Below are positions 54,166 through 63,170 of a stretch of DNA of 64,000 nt, piece after piece; within the stretch, counting starts at the first letter, position 1; each line of letters starts with the position of its first letter. The position numbers were made by a program, and so were the translations under genes. Under the pieces are notes generated by a model, which saw nothing but the letters and a program-made list of their open reading frames with translations, ran no database searches and had not been told where the DNA came from. This stretch comes from PALSA-243 sp049522755 (GTDB lineage Bacteria; Acidobacteriota; Terriglobia; Bryobacterales; Bryobacteraceae), in assembly GCA_049522755.1 (NCBI GenBank), contig JBEKNN010000007.1:1-64000 (forward strand), written 5' to 3'.

Positions 54166-55287
54166 ATGAACCAAGACCAACCCGAACCCGCGCGGATTCC
54201 CGGCAGCGTCGGCACGCTGCCCATTTTCGGCGTGCCCGTCCGCTTCCACTTCACTTTCGTCCTGCTGCTCATTTTTCTGCTGTCCATCGGCGTCGGCGAT
54301 CGCCAGTCTGGCGGCTCCACTGTGCTGTATATCGTTGCCCTGTTCGCTTCCGTGCTGCTTCATGAGCTGGGCCACACGCTGGCGGCGCGGCGCTTCGGCA
54401 TCCGCACCATTGAGATTGTGATGTTCCCCATCGGCGGCGTCTCGCGTCCCGAACGGCAGCCAAAGCCAAGCCAGGAGCTCTGGATCTCTCTCGCCGGCCC
54501 CACGGTGAACCTGCTGATCGCCGCCGCGCTGATGGCCTGGATGACGACGCAGAAGGGATGGGTGGCGCTCGAAACCCTGCGCGAGCCCACCGACGCGAAT
54601 CTGGCCGAACGCATCGCTTTCGGCAACCTGGCACTGTTCCTGTTCAATCTGCTGCCCGCGTATCCGATGGATGGCGGCCGCATTCTCCGGTCGGTGCTCG
54701 CGCTAAGCCGGCCCATCGAAGAGGCTACGCGCATCGCCGCCGGGGCAGGCCAGGGCCTGGCGATTCTGATCGGTCTCGCCGGCCTGCTCTGGGGCAACTT
54801 CATGCTGATGTTCGTGGCGTTGTTCGTCTACCTGGGCGCGTTTCAGGAAGGCGTGGCCGCCAGGGGCCGCATCTTCACCTCCGGCTACCCGGTGCGCGCC
54901 GCCATGATAACCGATTTCCGCACGCTGACCCATGGCCAGAGTATCCGCGACGCCGGCAACCTGCTGGTTTCCACTTCGCAGCACGATTTCCCCGTCATGC
55001 ACGGCGATACCGTGATCGGCATTCTCACCCGATCCGCGCTGGTGCATGCGATGCTCACACAGGGCCCGGACGCTTATGTCTCGAGCGCCATGACTCGCGA
55101 CTTCGCGCGCGTATCGCCGGATATGCCGCTGTCCGAAGCGCTGCCCAAGCTCTCCGCCCCCGGCGCCTGCGCCCTGGTGATGGATGCGGAAGACCGGCTC
55201 GTGGGCATCCTCAATGCCGAGCATCTTTCGCAATTCATCCTGCTGCGGCAGGTGAGCGCAGCGCAAGAGAAGATGCATAAGGAGTGA
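54166..55287 (+). CDS. Site-2 protease (M50) with CBS pair
   Basis: A 373-residue intramembrane metalloprotease. HELGH at residues 66-70 is the zinc motif, and NLLPAYPMDGGRILRS the second metal motif. Six helices are followed by a tandem CBS domain (SGYPVRAAMITDFRTLTHGQ and ASVSSAMTRD-like YVSSAMTRDFARV). Related proteins release membrane-bound regulators; the CBS pair may sense nucleotides. A TTATACT box at about 54125 could be its promoter. Confidence 0.93.
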   Translation: MNQDQPEPARIPGSVGTLPIFGVPVRFHFTFVLLLIFLLSIGVGDRQSGGSTVLYIVALFASVLLHELGHTLAARRFGIRTIEIVMFPIGGVSRPERQPKPSQELWISLAGPTVNLLIAAALMAWMTTQKGWVALETLREPTDANLAERIAFGNLALFLFNLLPAYPMDGGRILRSVLALSRPIEEATRIAAGAGQGLAILIGLAGLLWGNFMLMFVALFVYLGAFQEGVAARGRIFTSGYPVRAAMITDFRTLTHGQSIRDAGNLLVSTSQHDFPVMHGDTVIGILTRSALVHAMLTQGPDAYVSSAMTRDFARVSPDMPLSEALPKLSAPGACALVMDAEDRLVGILNAEHLSQFILLRQVSAAQEKMHKE

Positions 55288-55305
55288 CGAGGGAGAGTGG
55301 CATCT

Positions 55306-55419
55306 CAACGCGGAGGCGCGGAGAACACCGGGGAATCGCGGGCGTTCCAAAGCTATGCGGCGCCTGACGCCCAAAGTTATTCTCTGCGTTTTCTCCGCGG
55401 CCTCCGCGCCTCCGCGTTG
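55306..55419. repeat. Long palindromic repeat, CTCTGCG family
   Basis: CAACGCGGAGGCGCGGAG pairs with the far end CCGCGCCTCCGCGTTG, forming a hairpin of about 114 bases. It separates the M50 protease gene and pgk and ends 42 bases before the pgk start. Confidence 0.7.
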
Positions 55420-55461
55420 CAGACGGAATCCCCCTTCCAGAGCGTGTTACGCTCGAATTTC

Positions 55462-56634
55462 ATGTCCTACCAATCCATTCGCGATCTCGATCTCAGCGGC
55501 AATCGCGTTTTCATTCGCGTCGATTTCAACGTGCCGCTCGACAACGTCGACGGCGTCATGAAGATCACCAGCGACAAGCGCATCAAGGCGTCGCTGCCCA
55601 GCATTCAATACGCGCTCGATCACGGCGCGGGCGTCATTCTGGCATCGCACCTGGGACGGCCCAAGGGCAAGCCCAACGCCGAAATGAGTCTGAAGCCCGT
55701 GGCGCAGCGTCTCGAAGAGTTGCTCGGCCGTCCGGTGAAGATGGCGCCCGATTGCATCGGCCCGGAAGTGGAAGCCATGAAGCCTGCGCCGGGCGAAGTG
55801 CTGCTGCTCGAAAACCTGCGCTTCCATGCCGAAGAAGAGAAGAACGACCGCGCATTTGCGAAGAAGCTAGCCGCGCTGTGCGACATCTACGTGAATGACG
55901 CTTTTGGCTCCGCGCACCGCGCGCACGCCTCTACCGAGGGCATGATTCAATTCGTGCCCCAGGCCGCCGCCGGGCTGCTCATGGAGCGGGAGTTGAAGTA
56001 CCTCGGCATGGCTACGCGTAATCCCGCGCGTCCGTGCGTGGCGATTCTCGGCGGCGCCAAAGTATCGGACAAGATTGAAGTGATCGAAAACCTGGGCAAG
56101 ATCGTCGACCGGCTGCTGATCGGCGGCGCCATGGCTTATACGTTTCTGAAGGCGCAGGGCCACTCGACCGGCCGGTCGCTGGTGGAAGACGACAAGGTGG
56201 AGCTGGCGAAGAAACTTTTGGCCGACCTGGGCGACAGGCTGATGCTCCCCTTGGACCACGTGGTGGTTTCGGAAATTGCCGCCGGCGCGGCCAATGAGAC
56301 AGTGGAGACGATTCCCGCCGACAAAATCGCCGTCGATATCGGCCCGAAAACCATCGACGCATACGCCAAAGCGATCGCCGGCGCGAAGACCATCATCTGG
56401 AACGGACCGATGGGCATCTTCGAGAAGCCGCCTTTCGACAAGGGGACGGTGGCATTAGCCAAGGCCGTAGCGGATTCCGGCGCGATTTCGGTAGTAGGCG
56501 GCGGCGATTCCGAAAAGGCCATCAAAGCGGCCGGGGTCGCCGGCAAAATTACGCACGTCTCCACCGGCGGCGGTGCGTCGCTGGAATTCCTGGCCGGCAT
56601 GGAGTTACCGGGAGTGGCGGCGCTGGAGAGATAG
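55462..56634 (+). CDS. pgk: Phosphoglycerate kinase
   Basis: A 390-residue glycolytic enzyme making ATP from 1,3-bisphosphoglycerate. Motifs: RVFIRVDFNVPLDN, ILASHLGRPKGKPN, VLLLENLRFHAEEE, NGPMGIFEKPPFDKGT and VVGGGDSEKA. The ATG at 55462 matches the family start. No gap gene is adjacent. Confidence 0.97.
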   Translation: MSYQSIRDLDLSGNRVFIRVDFNVPLDNVDGVMKITSDKRIKASLPSIQYALDHGAGVILASHLGRPKGKPNAEMSLKPVAQRLEELLGRPVKMAPDCIGPEVEAMKPAPGEVLLLENLRFHAEEEKNDRAFAKKLAALCDIYVNDAFGSAHRAHASTEGMIQFVPQAAAGLLMERELKYLGMATRNPARPCVAILGGAKVSDKIEVIENLGKIVDRLLIGGAMAYTFLKAQGHSTGRSLVEDDKVELAKKLLADLGDRLMLPLDHVVVSEIAAGAANETVETIPADKIAVDIGPKTIDAYAKAIAGAKTIIWNGPMGIFEKPPFDKGTVALAKAVADSGAISVVGGGDSEKAIKAAGVAGKITHVSTGGGASLEFLAGMELPGVAALER

Positions 56635-56644
56635 GAGAGAGTCT

Positions 56645-56740
56645 TTTCGTCTCAGACGCTGAGACGCAGAGATCGGCGCAGAGAAAACCTTTTAATGTCT
56701 TCTCTGCGTTTCCTCAGCGTCTCTGCGTCTCTGCGTCGAA
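56645..56740. repeat. Long palindromic repeat, CTCTGCGTC family
   Basis: CGTCTCAGACGCTGAGACGC pairs with GCGTCTCTGCGTCTCTGCGT at the far end. It lies between the convergent ends of pgk and the M24 peptidase gene. It may also act as a terminator, but no T run is present. Confidence 0.75.
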
Positions 56741-56751
56741 GAATTGTTCCG

Positions 56752-57921
56752 TCACATTAGCACCAGCTCTCGCTGGATTTCTCCGGTGACCCGCGCTTCG
56801 CCTTCGCCGATGAACATGTTCACTTCGGAGCGTACGCCGAATTCGGGCAGATACACGCCCGGCTCGATGGAAAAACAGGTCCAGGGAACTACGCGCCGCT
56901 CGTCGTGGGTTTCGAGATTATCCATATTGGCGCCGTTGCCGTGCACTTCCTGGCCTATGGAGTGGCCGGTGCGGTGCGTGAAGAACTCGCCGAAGCCGTG
57001 GCTCTCAATGTGGCTGCGGCACGCGTCGTCCACTTCGAAGCCGCGCAGCGGATAGCCGGCGGAAATCGAATCCTTCACCTTCTTGATGGCGGCGTCGCGC
57101 GCGCCGGTCACCACGTCGAACACGTTGCGGATGCGGCCGGGCGGCTCCGCGCCACAATAGCCGGTCCAGGTGATGTCGTAGTAGACGGCGCCTGGCTGGT
57201 CCAGTTTGGCCCACATATCCATCAGGACGAAATCGCCGGGGCGTATGGGCGCGTTCATCGCTTCGGTGGGCTCATAGTGCGGGTTCGACGCATTGGCATT
57301 CGCGCCAATGATAGGGCCGTGATCGGTGAAAAGGCCGGCTTTCGCGAAGCCGTCGCGCACAAAGAGCTTCACTTCCAGCTCAGTCACGGGCGCGCTGTTG
57401 CTATGGCGCTCGCGGATCAGCGCGAAGGCGCCGGCGCGAACCTTATCGACGCGGCGGCCCGCTTCCAGGTGCGATTCCAGCGCTTCCGGAGACCAGCGCG
57501 CTTCGAAGAACTGGATCAGCTCCGCCGAGGTGACAACGTCCACGCCCACGCTGCGCACCAGCTCCACCGTGCCGGCATCCACCATCGCAACGTAAGGAAT
57601 CGCGCACAGCGGCGAGTATTGCATAGCCACGCGGCGCAGACCGCTGGTAATCTTGCGCACGCCGTCCACCTGTTCGGTCCAACTGGAATAGGGAATTTTC
57701 TCGCCGGGCAGGGGGGCCGTCATGTTGCGCTCGATGCGATGTTCCAGGCCGCGCGGTTCGCCTTCGGCGGGAATCAGGTAATACCACCGGCGCGTCGGAG
57801 TGCGCGGCGGCTCGAAGCCGAGCACGCGATAGGCGAGCGGATCGCGCAAGTGATGATCGAAAAAGAGCCAGCCATCGAGCTTCTGGTTTCGGAGTTCCTG
57901 TTGAATTGCGGCCAGGTTCAT
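56752..57921 (-). CDS. M24 family Xaa-Pro aminopeptidase-like protein
   Basis: A 389-residue cytoplasmic metallopeptidase. The N-terminal creatinase-like domain (1-160) is followed by the pita-bread fold. Metal ligands are in DFVLMDMWAKLDQPGAVYYD (two Asp), HRTGHSIGQEVHGNG (His), FSIEPGVYLPEFGVRSE (two Glu). It removes N-terminal residues before proline or acts on related dipeptides. It is divergent from the TetR operon. Confidence 0.9.
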   Translation of the reverse strand: MNLAAIQQELRNQKLDGWLFFDHHLRDPLAYRVLGFEPPRTPTRRWYYLIPAEGEPRGLEHRIERNMTAPLPGEKIPYSSWTEQVDGVRKITSGLRRVAMQYSPLCAIPYVAMVDAGTVELVRSVGVDVVTSAELIQFFEARWSPEALESHLEAGRRVDKVRAGAFALIRERHSNSAPVTELEVKLFVRDGFAKAGLFTDHGPIIGANANASNPHYEPTEAMNAPIRPGDFVLMDMWAKLDQPGAVYYDITWTGYCGAEPPGRIRNVFDVVTGARDAAIKKVKDSISAGYPLRGFEVDDACRSHIESHGFGEFFTHRTGHSIGQEVHGNGANMDNLETHDERRVVPWTCFSIEPGVYLPEFGVRSEVNMFIGEGEARVTGEIQRELVLM

Positions 57922-57946
57922 AGGGCAATCATAAGTCTATCAGCCA

Positions 57947-58050
57947 GTGGGGCGGGGCACATGGCATTAGCTCATGGCCTGCCGCGTCTCGATCCGCTCC
58001 GGGCGCTCGGCTTTCCAGCTGGCAACCTAGTGAAAGCTTTTCGGCCTTCG
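57947..58050. repeat. Partial copy of the repeat found before the potassium channel gene
   Basis: Begins GTGGGGCGGGGCACATGGC and shares CATGGCCTGCCGCGT and GCTCCGGGCGCTCGGC with the left half of 10336-10450. The right arm is missing. It sits in the divergent gap between the M24 gene and tetR. Confidence 0.7.
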
Positions 58051-58122
58051 GTGAGCCGGCGGCGTGCTTGTGCGATCCCGTCCAGCGCAGCGCCGGTGCA
58101 GGCAAAACCGCATGCTCCGCCG

Positions 58123-58178
58123 TTGACTTTTGCGGTAGAACCTTTTATTCTAGTGGGTTATGACTGACCAGTCAGTCA
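58123..58178 (+). promoter_or_regulatory. Promoter and TetR operator of the efflux operon
   Basis: TTGACT (58123-58128) and TATTCT (58146-58151) are spaced by 17 bases. An operator-like palindrome, TGACTGAC-CA-GTCAGTCA, covers 58161-58178, starting within the ATG at 58160. The predicted start site near 58158 gives a leaderless or near-leaderless message. A repressor bound there would block transcription and autoregulate the operon. Confidence 0.75.
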
Positions 58179-58777
58179 CCGAACGAAAGCACGACGCCAT
58201 CCTCGACGCGGCGCGTACAGTGTTCTCGCGAGAGGGCTACGCCGCGTCTTCGGTGGACGACGTAGCGGCCCAGGCCGGCATCGCCAAAGGTACGGTTTAC
58301 CTCTACTTCAAGTCCAAAGAGGAGCTTTATATCGCCGCGCTGGCGCGCGATATCCGCGTGTTCGCCGACAAGGCCCGGGAAGAGATGGAGAGTGTCCCCG
58401 CCTTCCGCGAGAAGATCGAGGTTTTCCTGCGGGTTCGCCTGGAGTATTGCCGCGCACACGAAGATTTCCTGCGTATTTACCTCTCCGAAGACGGCCGCAT
58501 GTGTATGAATGCGCCCATGGGCAAAGAACTTCGCCGCTTGAAGCGCAATAACATGAAGTATGTCGCGTCGGTAGTGCAGAAGGCCATCGATCGCCATGAG
58601 ATCCGCAAGGTCTCCGCACCGGCTTTAGCCGCGACCCTGTTCGACATCGCCCACGGTCTGGTTGAGCGCCGTCTGCTGGGCTGGAAGGAATTCCAGGTGC
58701 GCGGAGAGATCGCGTTCGCCACGGATCTGCTCTGGCATGGCATCGGAACCGGAACACCAACACGGAGGCAGCGATGA
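58160..58777 (+). CDS. TetR-family repressor of the efflux operon
   Basis: A 205-residue regulator. The helix-turn-helix is in DVAAQAGIAKGTVYLYFKSK (near residues 34-53), preceded by ILDAARTVFSREGYAASSVD. The ligand-binding C-terminal domain is typical of AcrR-type proteins. The operator overlaps its own first codons. It ends with an ATGA overlap on the outer-membrane channel gene, so repressor and pump are cotranscribed. Confidence 0.94.
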   Translation: MTDQSVTERKHDAILDAARTVFSREGYAASSVDDVAAQAGIAKGTVYLYFKSKEELYIAALARDIRVFADKAREEMESVPAFREKIEVFLRVRLEYCRAHEDFLRIYLSEDGRMCMNAPMGKELRRLKRNNMKYVASVVQKAIDRHEIRKVSAPALAATLFDIAHGLVERRLLGWKEFQVRGEIAFATDLLWHGIGTGTPTRRQR

Positions 58778-60231
58778 TCCATCACTCGGCCCGGTCCCTA
58801 ATCGTCGGCTTGGGGCTCTGCGCGGCGGCTTTCGCGCAAACCCCGCCGGAGTCGTTGCCGCCCGGGGTGCGCGCGACGCAACTGCCGCTTTCCGGCGTCC
58901 CCACGCAGGGCGCCTCGCAAGGCAGCGTGCCCACCGCGCAGACGCCGGGCGCGCCGCTGTCTCTGTCGCTCGACGATGCCGTGCAGCGCGGGCTCAAATC
59001 GAATCTGGGAGCCGTGGGATTCCAGCAGATGCTGCGCCACAGCGAAGCTCAGGGCACCATCGACCGAAGCTTTTTGTTGCCGCAGCTCAACGGGTCGCTG
59101 ACAGGCGTCGATACCCAGACCGACCTCGCGGCGCTGGGCTTTTCCAGCTTCAAGGTGAACGTGCCCGGCTTCACGTTTCCCACAGTGCTTGGCCCGTACC
59201 ACTATTTCGATTTGCGCGCGGGCGTTTCGCAATCCATTCTCGATGCCACCAGGCTCAATACGCTCCGCGCCACGCAGCAGAACACCAAAGCGGTACAGTT
59301 CTCCGCGCAGGATGTACGCGATTTGATCGCGCTGGCCGTCACCAGCGCTTATCTCCAGGTGGTCTCCGGCGGCGCCCGCGTGGATTCCGCGCGCGCGCAA
59401 GTGGCCACGGCGCAGGCCACCTACCAGCAGGCGGCGGACCGTCACGATGCGGGGGTGGCGGCGCGCATCGACGTCACTCGATCCCAGGTTGAGCTGCAGA
59501 CCGAGCAGCAGCGATTGACCTCTGTTGAGAACGATCTGGCCAAGCAGAAGATCGCGTTCGGCCGGCTGATTGGCTTGCCGCCGGCGCAGGAGTTCACGCT
59601 TACCGATGCGCTGCCCTTTGCGCCGCTCAACGACATTACCATCGAACAGGCGCTGGCTCGCGCAACCGCGAATCGCGCCGACATCAAAGCGGCCGAAGCG
59701 CAGATTCACGCCGCTGAGCTGACCAAGCGTGCGGCGCAAGCCGAGCGGCTGCCCAGTATTTCCGTGGGGGCCGATTACGGCGTGATTGGCGTCAACCCCA
59801 CCAACTCGCACGGCACGTTCGACGTGACGGGATCGGTGAGGATGCCCATCTGGAACGGCCACCGCGTGCAAGGCGATGTGGAACAGGCGGATGCGGCGCT
59901 GGAACAACGGCGCGCGGAATATCAGGATCTGCGCGGGCGCATCGACGCGGAAATCCGCACGGCGTTTCTCGACTTGAACTCGGCCGCGACCCAGGTGAAA
60001 GTGGCCGACAGCAATCGTACGCTGGCAGCCGATACGCTGCAACAGGCGCGCGACCGCTTCGCGGCGGGCGTGGCCGACACCGTGGAAGTGGTGCAGGCGC
60101 AAGAAGCGGTGGCCGCGGCCGAACAGGATTACATCGGGAGCCTCTACACGCACAACCTTGCCAAAGCCACCCTGGCGCGGTCCATGGGGCAGGCGGATCA
60201 GAACATCAAAGAATTTTTGGGGAAACAGTAA
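58774..60231 (+). CDS. TolC-family outer membrane efflux protein
   Basis: A 485-residue protein with a signal peptide (SLIVGLGLCAAAFAQ) and a Pro/Gly/Gln-rich spacer, then the OEP domain repeated twice: SLSLDDAVQRGLKSN starts the first, DITIEQALARATANRADIKA the second. Long coiled-coil stretches such as ARVDSARAQVATAQATYQQA fit TolC barrels. It is the outer channel of the tripartite pump, and its end overlaps the adaptor gene start (TAATG). Confidence 0.93.
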   Translation: MIHHSARSLIVGLGLCAAAFAQTPPESLPPGVRATQLPLSGVPTQGASQGSVPTAQTPGAPLSLSLDDAVQRGLKSNLGAVGFQQMLRHSEAQGTIDRSFLLPQLNGSLTGVDTQTDLAALGFSSFKVNVPGFTFPTVLGPYHYFDLRAGVSQSILDATRLNTLRATQQNTKAVQFSAQDVRDLIALAVTSAYLQVVSGGARVDSARAQVATAQATYQQAADRHDAGVAARIDVTRSQVELQTEQQRLTSVENDLAKQKIAFGRLIGLPPAQEFTLTDALPFAPLNDITIEQALARATANRADIKAAEAQIHAAELTKRAAQAERLPSISVGADYGVIGVNPTNSHGTFDVTGSVRMPIWNGHRVQGDVEQADAALEQRRAEYQDLRGRIDAEIRTAFLDLNSAATQVKVADSNRTLAADTLQQARDRFAAGVADTVEVVQAQEAVAAAEQDYIGSLYTHNLAKATLARSMGQADQNIKEFLGKQ

Positions 60232-61535
60232 TGGCAGATTCGACGCAAACGCCTCCGCAAGCTCCTTCCGCGCAAGCCCCTGCTGCATCGCCGCCAGCGC
60301 CTGCGCCGCCGCCTGCTACGCCTCCCGGCAACCGGCGCCGCGCCCTTCTGATCGTGGCGGTTATCGGGCTGATTCTGGCCGTGGGGGGCTTCTTCTATTA
60401 CCAGTACGCGCAGACCTACGAATCCACGGACGATGCGCAGGTGGATTGTCACTTGGTGGGCGTAGCCTCGCGGATTCAGGGAACCGTGACGGCCGTCCAC
60501 ACGGATGAAAACCAGTTCGTGAAAGCCGGCGAAGTGGTGGTGGAGATCGATCCGCGCGATTTTCAAGTGGCTGCCGCGCAGGCCAAAGCCGAACTGACGC
60601 AATCGCAGGCCGATATCGAGGCGCAACATCCCAACGTGCCGATCACGCAGGCCACCAGCGAGACCAACATCTCCACCGGCCAGGCGGAAGTGCAGACAGC
60701 CGAAGCCGCCGTTTCCGCCGCGGAGCATGACGCAGCAGCAGCGCTGGGGCGCCAGCGCGAAGCCGAAGCGGAAGAGCGCCAGGCCGAGGCCAACAACGCC
60801 AAAGCGCAGGCCGATCTGGAACGCTACCAGGCGCTGGTGGCCAAGGATGAGATTCCGCGTACGCAGTTCGACCAGATCGTCGCCACAGCCAAGGCGCAGA
60901 GCGCCGCGGTGGAATCGGCGCAAGCGGCTGTGGAAGCTTACCGGGCGGCGGCGCAATCGTCCGCACGCACGGTGGATCAGCGCAAGGCGCAAGTAGCGGA
61001 GGCGAGCAGCCGGCTGGCGCAGAGCAATCGAAACGCGCCGCAACAACTGGCGGCGAGCCAGGCCACGCTGCGCTCGAAACAAGCCCAGGCCGCGGTTGCC
61101 AATACGCGCGTCCAGCGCGCGCTGCTGGATATTTCCTACACCAACATCGTGGCTCCGGTTTCGGGGGTGGTGGGTAAACGCTCGGTGGAGATCGGCTCCA
61201 CCGTGCAGCCCGGCCAGCAGTTGTTCACCATCGCGCAGATCGACGACTTATGGGTGACCGCGAATTTCAAAGAGACGCAGCTTCGGCGTATGGGCCCCGG
61301 CCAGAGAGTGGAGATTAAAGTGGACGCCTTCGGCCAAACGTTCGGCGGATTTGTGGAGAGCATGCCCGGCGCGTCCGGATCCATTACCAGCCTGCTGCCG
61401 CCGGAGAATGCGACGGGCAATTTCGTGAAAGTGGTGCAAAGGCTGCCCGTGCGCATCCGCTTCGATAAGAACCAATCGGGCCTCGCCCGGCTGCGTCCGG
61501 GCATGTCGGTGGAACCGAAAGTCTGGCTGCAGTAA
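60231..61535 (+). CDS. emrA: HlyD/EmrA-type membrane fusion protein
   Basis: A 434-residue adaptor. After a Pro/Ala-rich cytoplasmic tail comes one membrane helix (ALLIVAVIGLILAVGGFFYY). ESTDDAQVDCHLVGVASRIQ begins the lipoyl half; a long coiled coil (about residues 110-280) follows, then the second lipoyl half ISYTNIVAPVSGVVGKRSVE and the beta-barrel domain (LWVTANFKETQLRRMGPGQR). Its stop overlaps the transporter start (TAATG). Confidence 0.94.
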   Translation: MADSTQTPPQAPSAQAPAASPPAPAPPPATPPGNRRRALLIVAVIGLILAVGGFFYYQYAQTYESTDDAQVDCHLVGVASRIQGTVTAVHTDENQFVKAGEVVVEIDPRDFQVAAAQAKAELTQSQADIEAQHPNVPITQATSETNISTGQAEVQTAEAAVSAAEHDAAAALGRQREAEAEERQAEANNAKAQADLERYQALVAKDEIPRTQFDQIVATAKAQSAAVESAQAAVEAYRAAAQSSARTVDQRKAQVAEASSRLAQSNRNAPQQLAASQATLRSKQAQAAVANTRVQRALLDISYTNIVAPVSGVVGKRSVEIGSTVQPGQQLFTIAQIDDLWVTANFKETQLRRMGPGQRVEIKVDAFGQTFGGFVESMPGASGSITSLLPPENATGNFVKVVQRLPVRIRFDKNQSGLARLRPGMSVEPKVWLQ

Positions 61536-63106
61536 TGGCGGAGTACGTCGAGTGGAAGCCGCGGTACAACCCCTGGGCGGTGGCGCTCACGGTGACCCTG
61601 GCGACGTTTATGGAAGTGCTCGACACATCCATCGCCAACGTTTCGCTGCCTCACATTGCGGGTAACCTTTCGGTGAGTGAGGAAGAAGCCACGTGGGTGC
61701 TTACCAGTTATCTGGTTTCGAACGCCATCATTCTGCCCATCAGCGCGTGGTTTTCCCGGCTGATGGGGCGCAAGCGATTCTACATGATGTGCGTGGCGCT
61801 GTTCACGTGCAGCAGTTTTCTTTGCGGACTGGCGCCGAGTTTATCGGTACTCGTGATTTGCCGCATTCTGCAAGGCGCGGGCGGGGGCGGCTTGCAGCCG
61901 AGTGAGCAATCGATTCTGGCCGACACTTTTCCGGCTGCGAAACGCGGCATGGCATTTGCGGTTTACGGCATGGCGGTGGTGGTGGCGCCGGCGATCGGTC
62001 CCACGCTGGGCGGCTGGATCACGGATAACTACAGTTGGCGATGGATCTTCTATATCAACGTGCCCATCGGCATCATCTCGCTGTATCTCACGCATAAGTT
62101 GGTGGAAGATCCGCCGTATCTGATCGCGGAGCGCGCCAAGGGACGGCCGCGCATCGATTATCCGGGCCTGGGACTGCTGGTGATCGGCATCGGCTGCCTG
62201 CAACTGGTGCTCGATAAGGGTCAGGAAAAAGATTGGTTTTCCACTACCTGGATCGCTGGGCTGTTCGTAGTGGCCATCTACACGCTGATTGCGTGGGTGG
62301 TTTGGGAGTATTATCATCCGTCGCCGATTGTGGAAATCCGGCTGTTCAAGAACCGGAATTTTTCCACGGCCATGTTCTTCACCTTTGTACTGGGCATCGT
62401 GCTGTTCGGGACCACGGTAGTGATTCCGCAGTTCCTGCAGCTTCTGCTTGGATATCCGGCGCAGTTGGCCGGTGAAGCGATGGCGGGCGGCGGATTTATG
62501 ATGCTGCTGATGATGCCGATCGCCGGACAGCTTGTGAGCCGGGTGGACCCTCGCGGCATGATGGCGTTCGGGTTTTTGGCAACGGGCGCATCGCTTTATT
62601 TCATCGCGACGCACTTGAGCCTGCAGATGGATTTCAAAACGGCCGCGCTGCTTCGCACGTACCAGACGCTGGGTCTGGCGTTCATCTTTTTGCCGTCGAG
62701 CATTTTGGCGTATGTGGGTACGCCGCGCGAGAAGAACAACCAGATTTCGGCGATGAACAGTTTTGTGCGGAACATCGGCGGAAGCATCGGCATCGCGCTG
62801 ATCAGCACGATGTTGACGCGGCAGGCGCAGAAACATCAGGTATACATGACGGCGCATACCGATTCGGGCAACGCGGCATTCCGGCAGTTAGCGAGCGGCA
62901 TCACGCAGACGTTGGCGCAGAGAGGCGTGGCGCATCCGCAGCAGCAGGCATATGGACGCATTGCCGAGATGGTCACCGGGCAGGCGACCACGCTCGCGTA
63001 TATCGATATCATCACGGTAATGGCGGTGGTGGTGGTGCTGCTTTCGCCATTGGTATTGCTTATGAGAAGGCCGAAGGCGGGCGGCCCGGCCCCGGCGGCG
63101 CATTGA
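61535..63106 (+). CDS. emrB: EmrB/QacA-type MFS drug transporter (DHA2)
   Basis: A 523-residue transporter with 14 helices. FMEVLDTSIANVSLPHIAGN is the DHA2 motif D1, and FPAAKRGMAFAVYGMAVVVA with GPTLGGWITD the motif C region. It exports drugs or metabolites across the inner membrane using the proton gradient, with EmrA and TolC bridging to the outside. A repeat follows at 63124-63166. Confidence 0.95.
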   Translation: MAEYVEWKPRYNPWAVALTVTLATFMEVLDTSIANVSLPHIAGNLSVSEEEATWVLTSYLVSNAIILPISAWFSRLMGRKRFYMMCVALFTCSSFLCGLAPSLSVLVICRILQGAGGGGLQPSEQSILADTFPAAKRGMAFAVYGMAVVVAPAIGPTLGGWITDNYSWRWIFYINVPIGIISLYLTHKLVEDPPYLIAERAKGRPRIDYPGLGLLVIGIGCLQLVLDKGQEKDWFSTTWIAGLFVVAIYTLIAWVVWEYYHPSPIVEIRLFKNRNFSTAMFFTFVLGIVLFGTTVVIPQFLQLLLGYPAQLAGEAMAGGGFMMLLMMPIAGQLVSRVDPRGMMAFGFLATGASLYFIATHLSLQMDFKTAALLRTYQTLGLAFIFLPSSILAYVGTPREKNNQISAMNSFVRNIGGSIGIALISTMLTRQAQKHQVYMTAHTDSGNAAFRQLASGITQTLAQRGVAHPQQQAYGRIAEMVTGQATTLAYIDIITVMAVVVVLLSPLVLLMRRPKAGGPAPAAH

Positions 63107-63123
63107 GTGCGGAACCTGCCCAC

Positions 63124-63166
63124 GAGCCGGCTGAAAGCCGGCTGCAGCCAGGATTGGCTGCCCCAC
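63124..63166 (-). repeat. Palindromic repeat, GTGGGGCAGCCAATCCTGG family
   Basis: The minus-strand copy of the family seen at 2264, 7305, 12160 and 15091. Its GTGG end stands 5 bases before the ATG of the ABC ATPase gene, where the ribosome-binding site should be. Confidence 0.85.
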
Positions 63167-63170
63167 AAGA

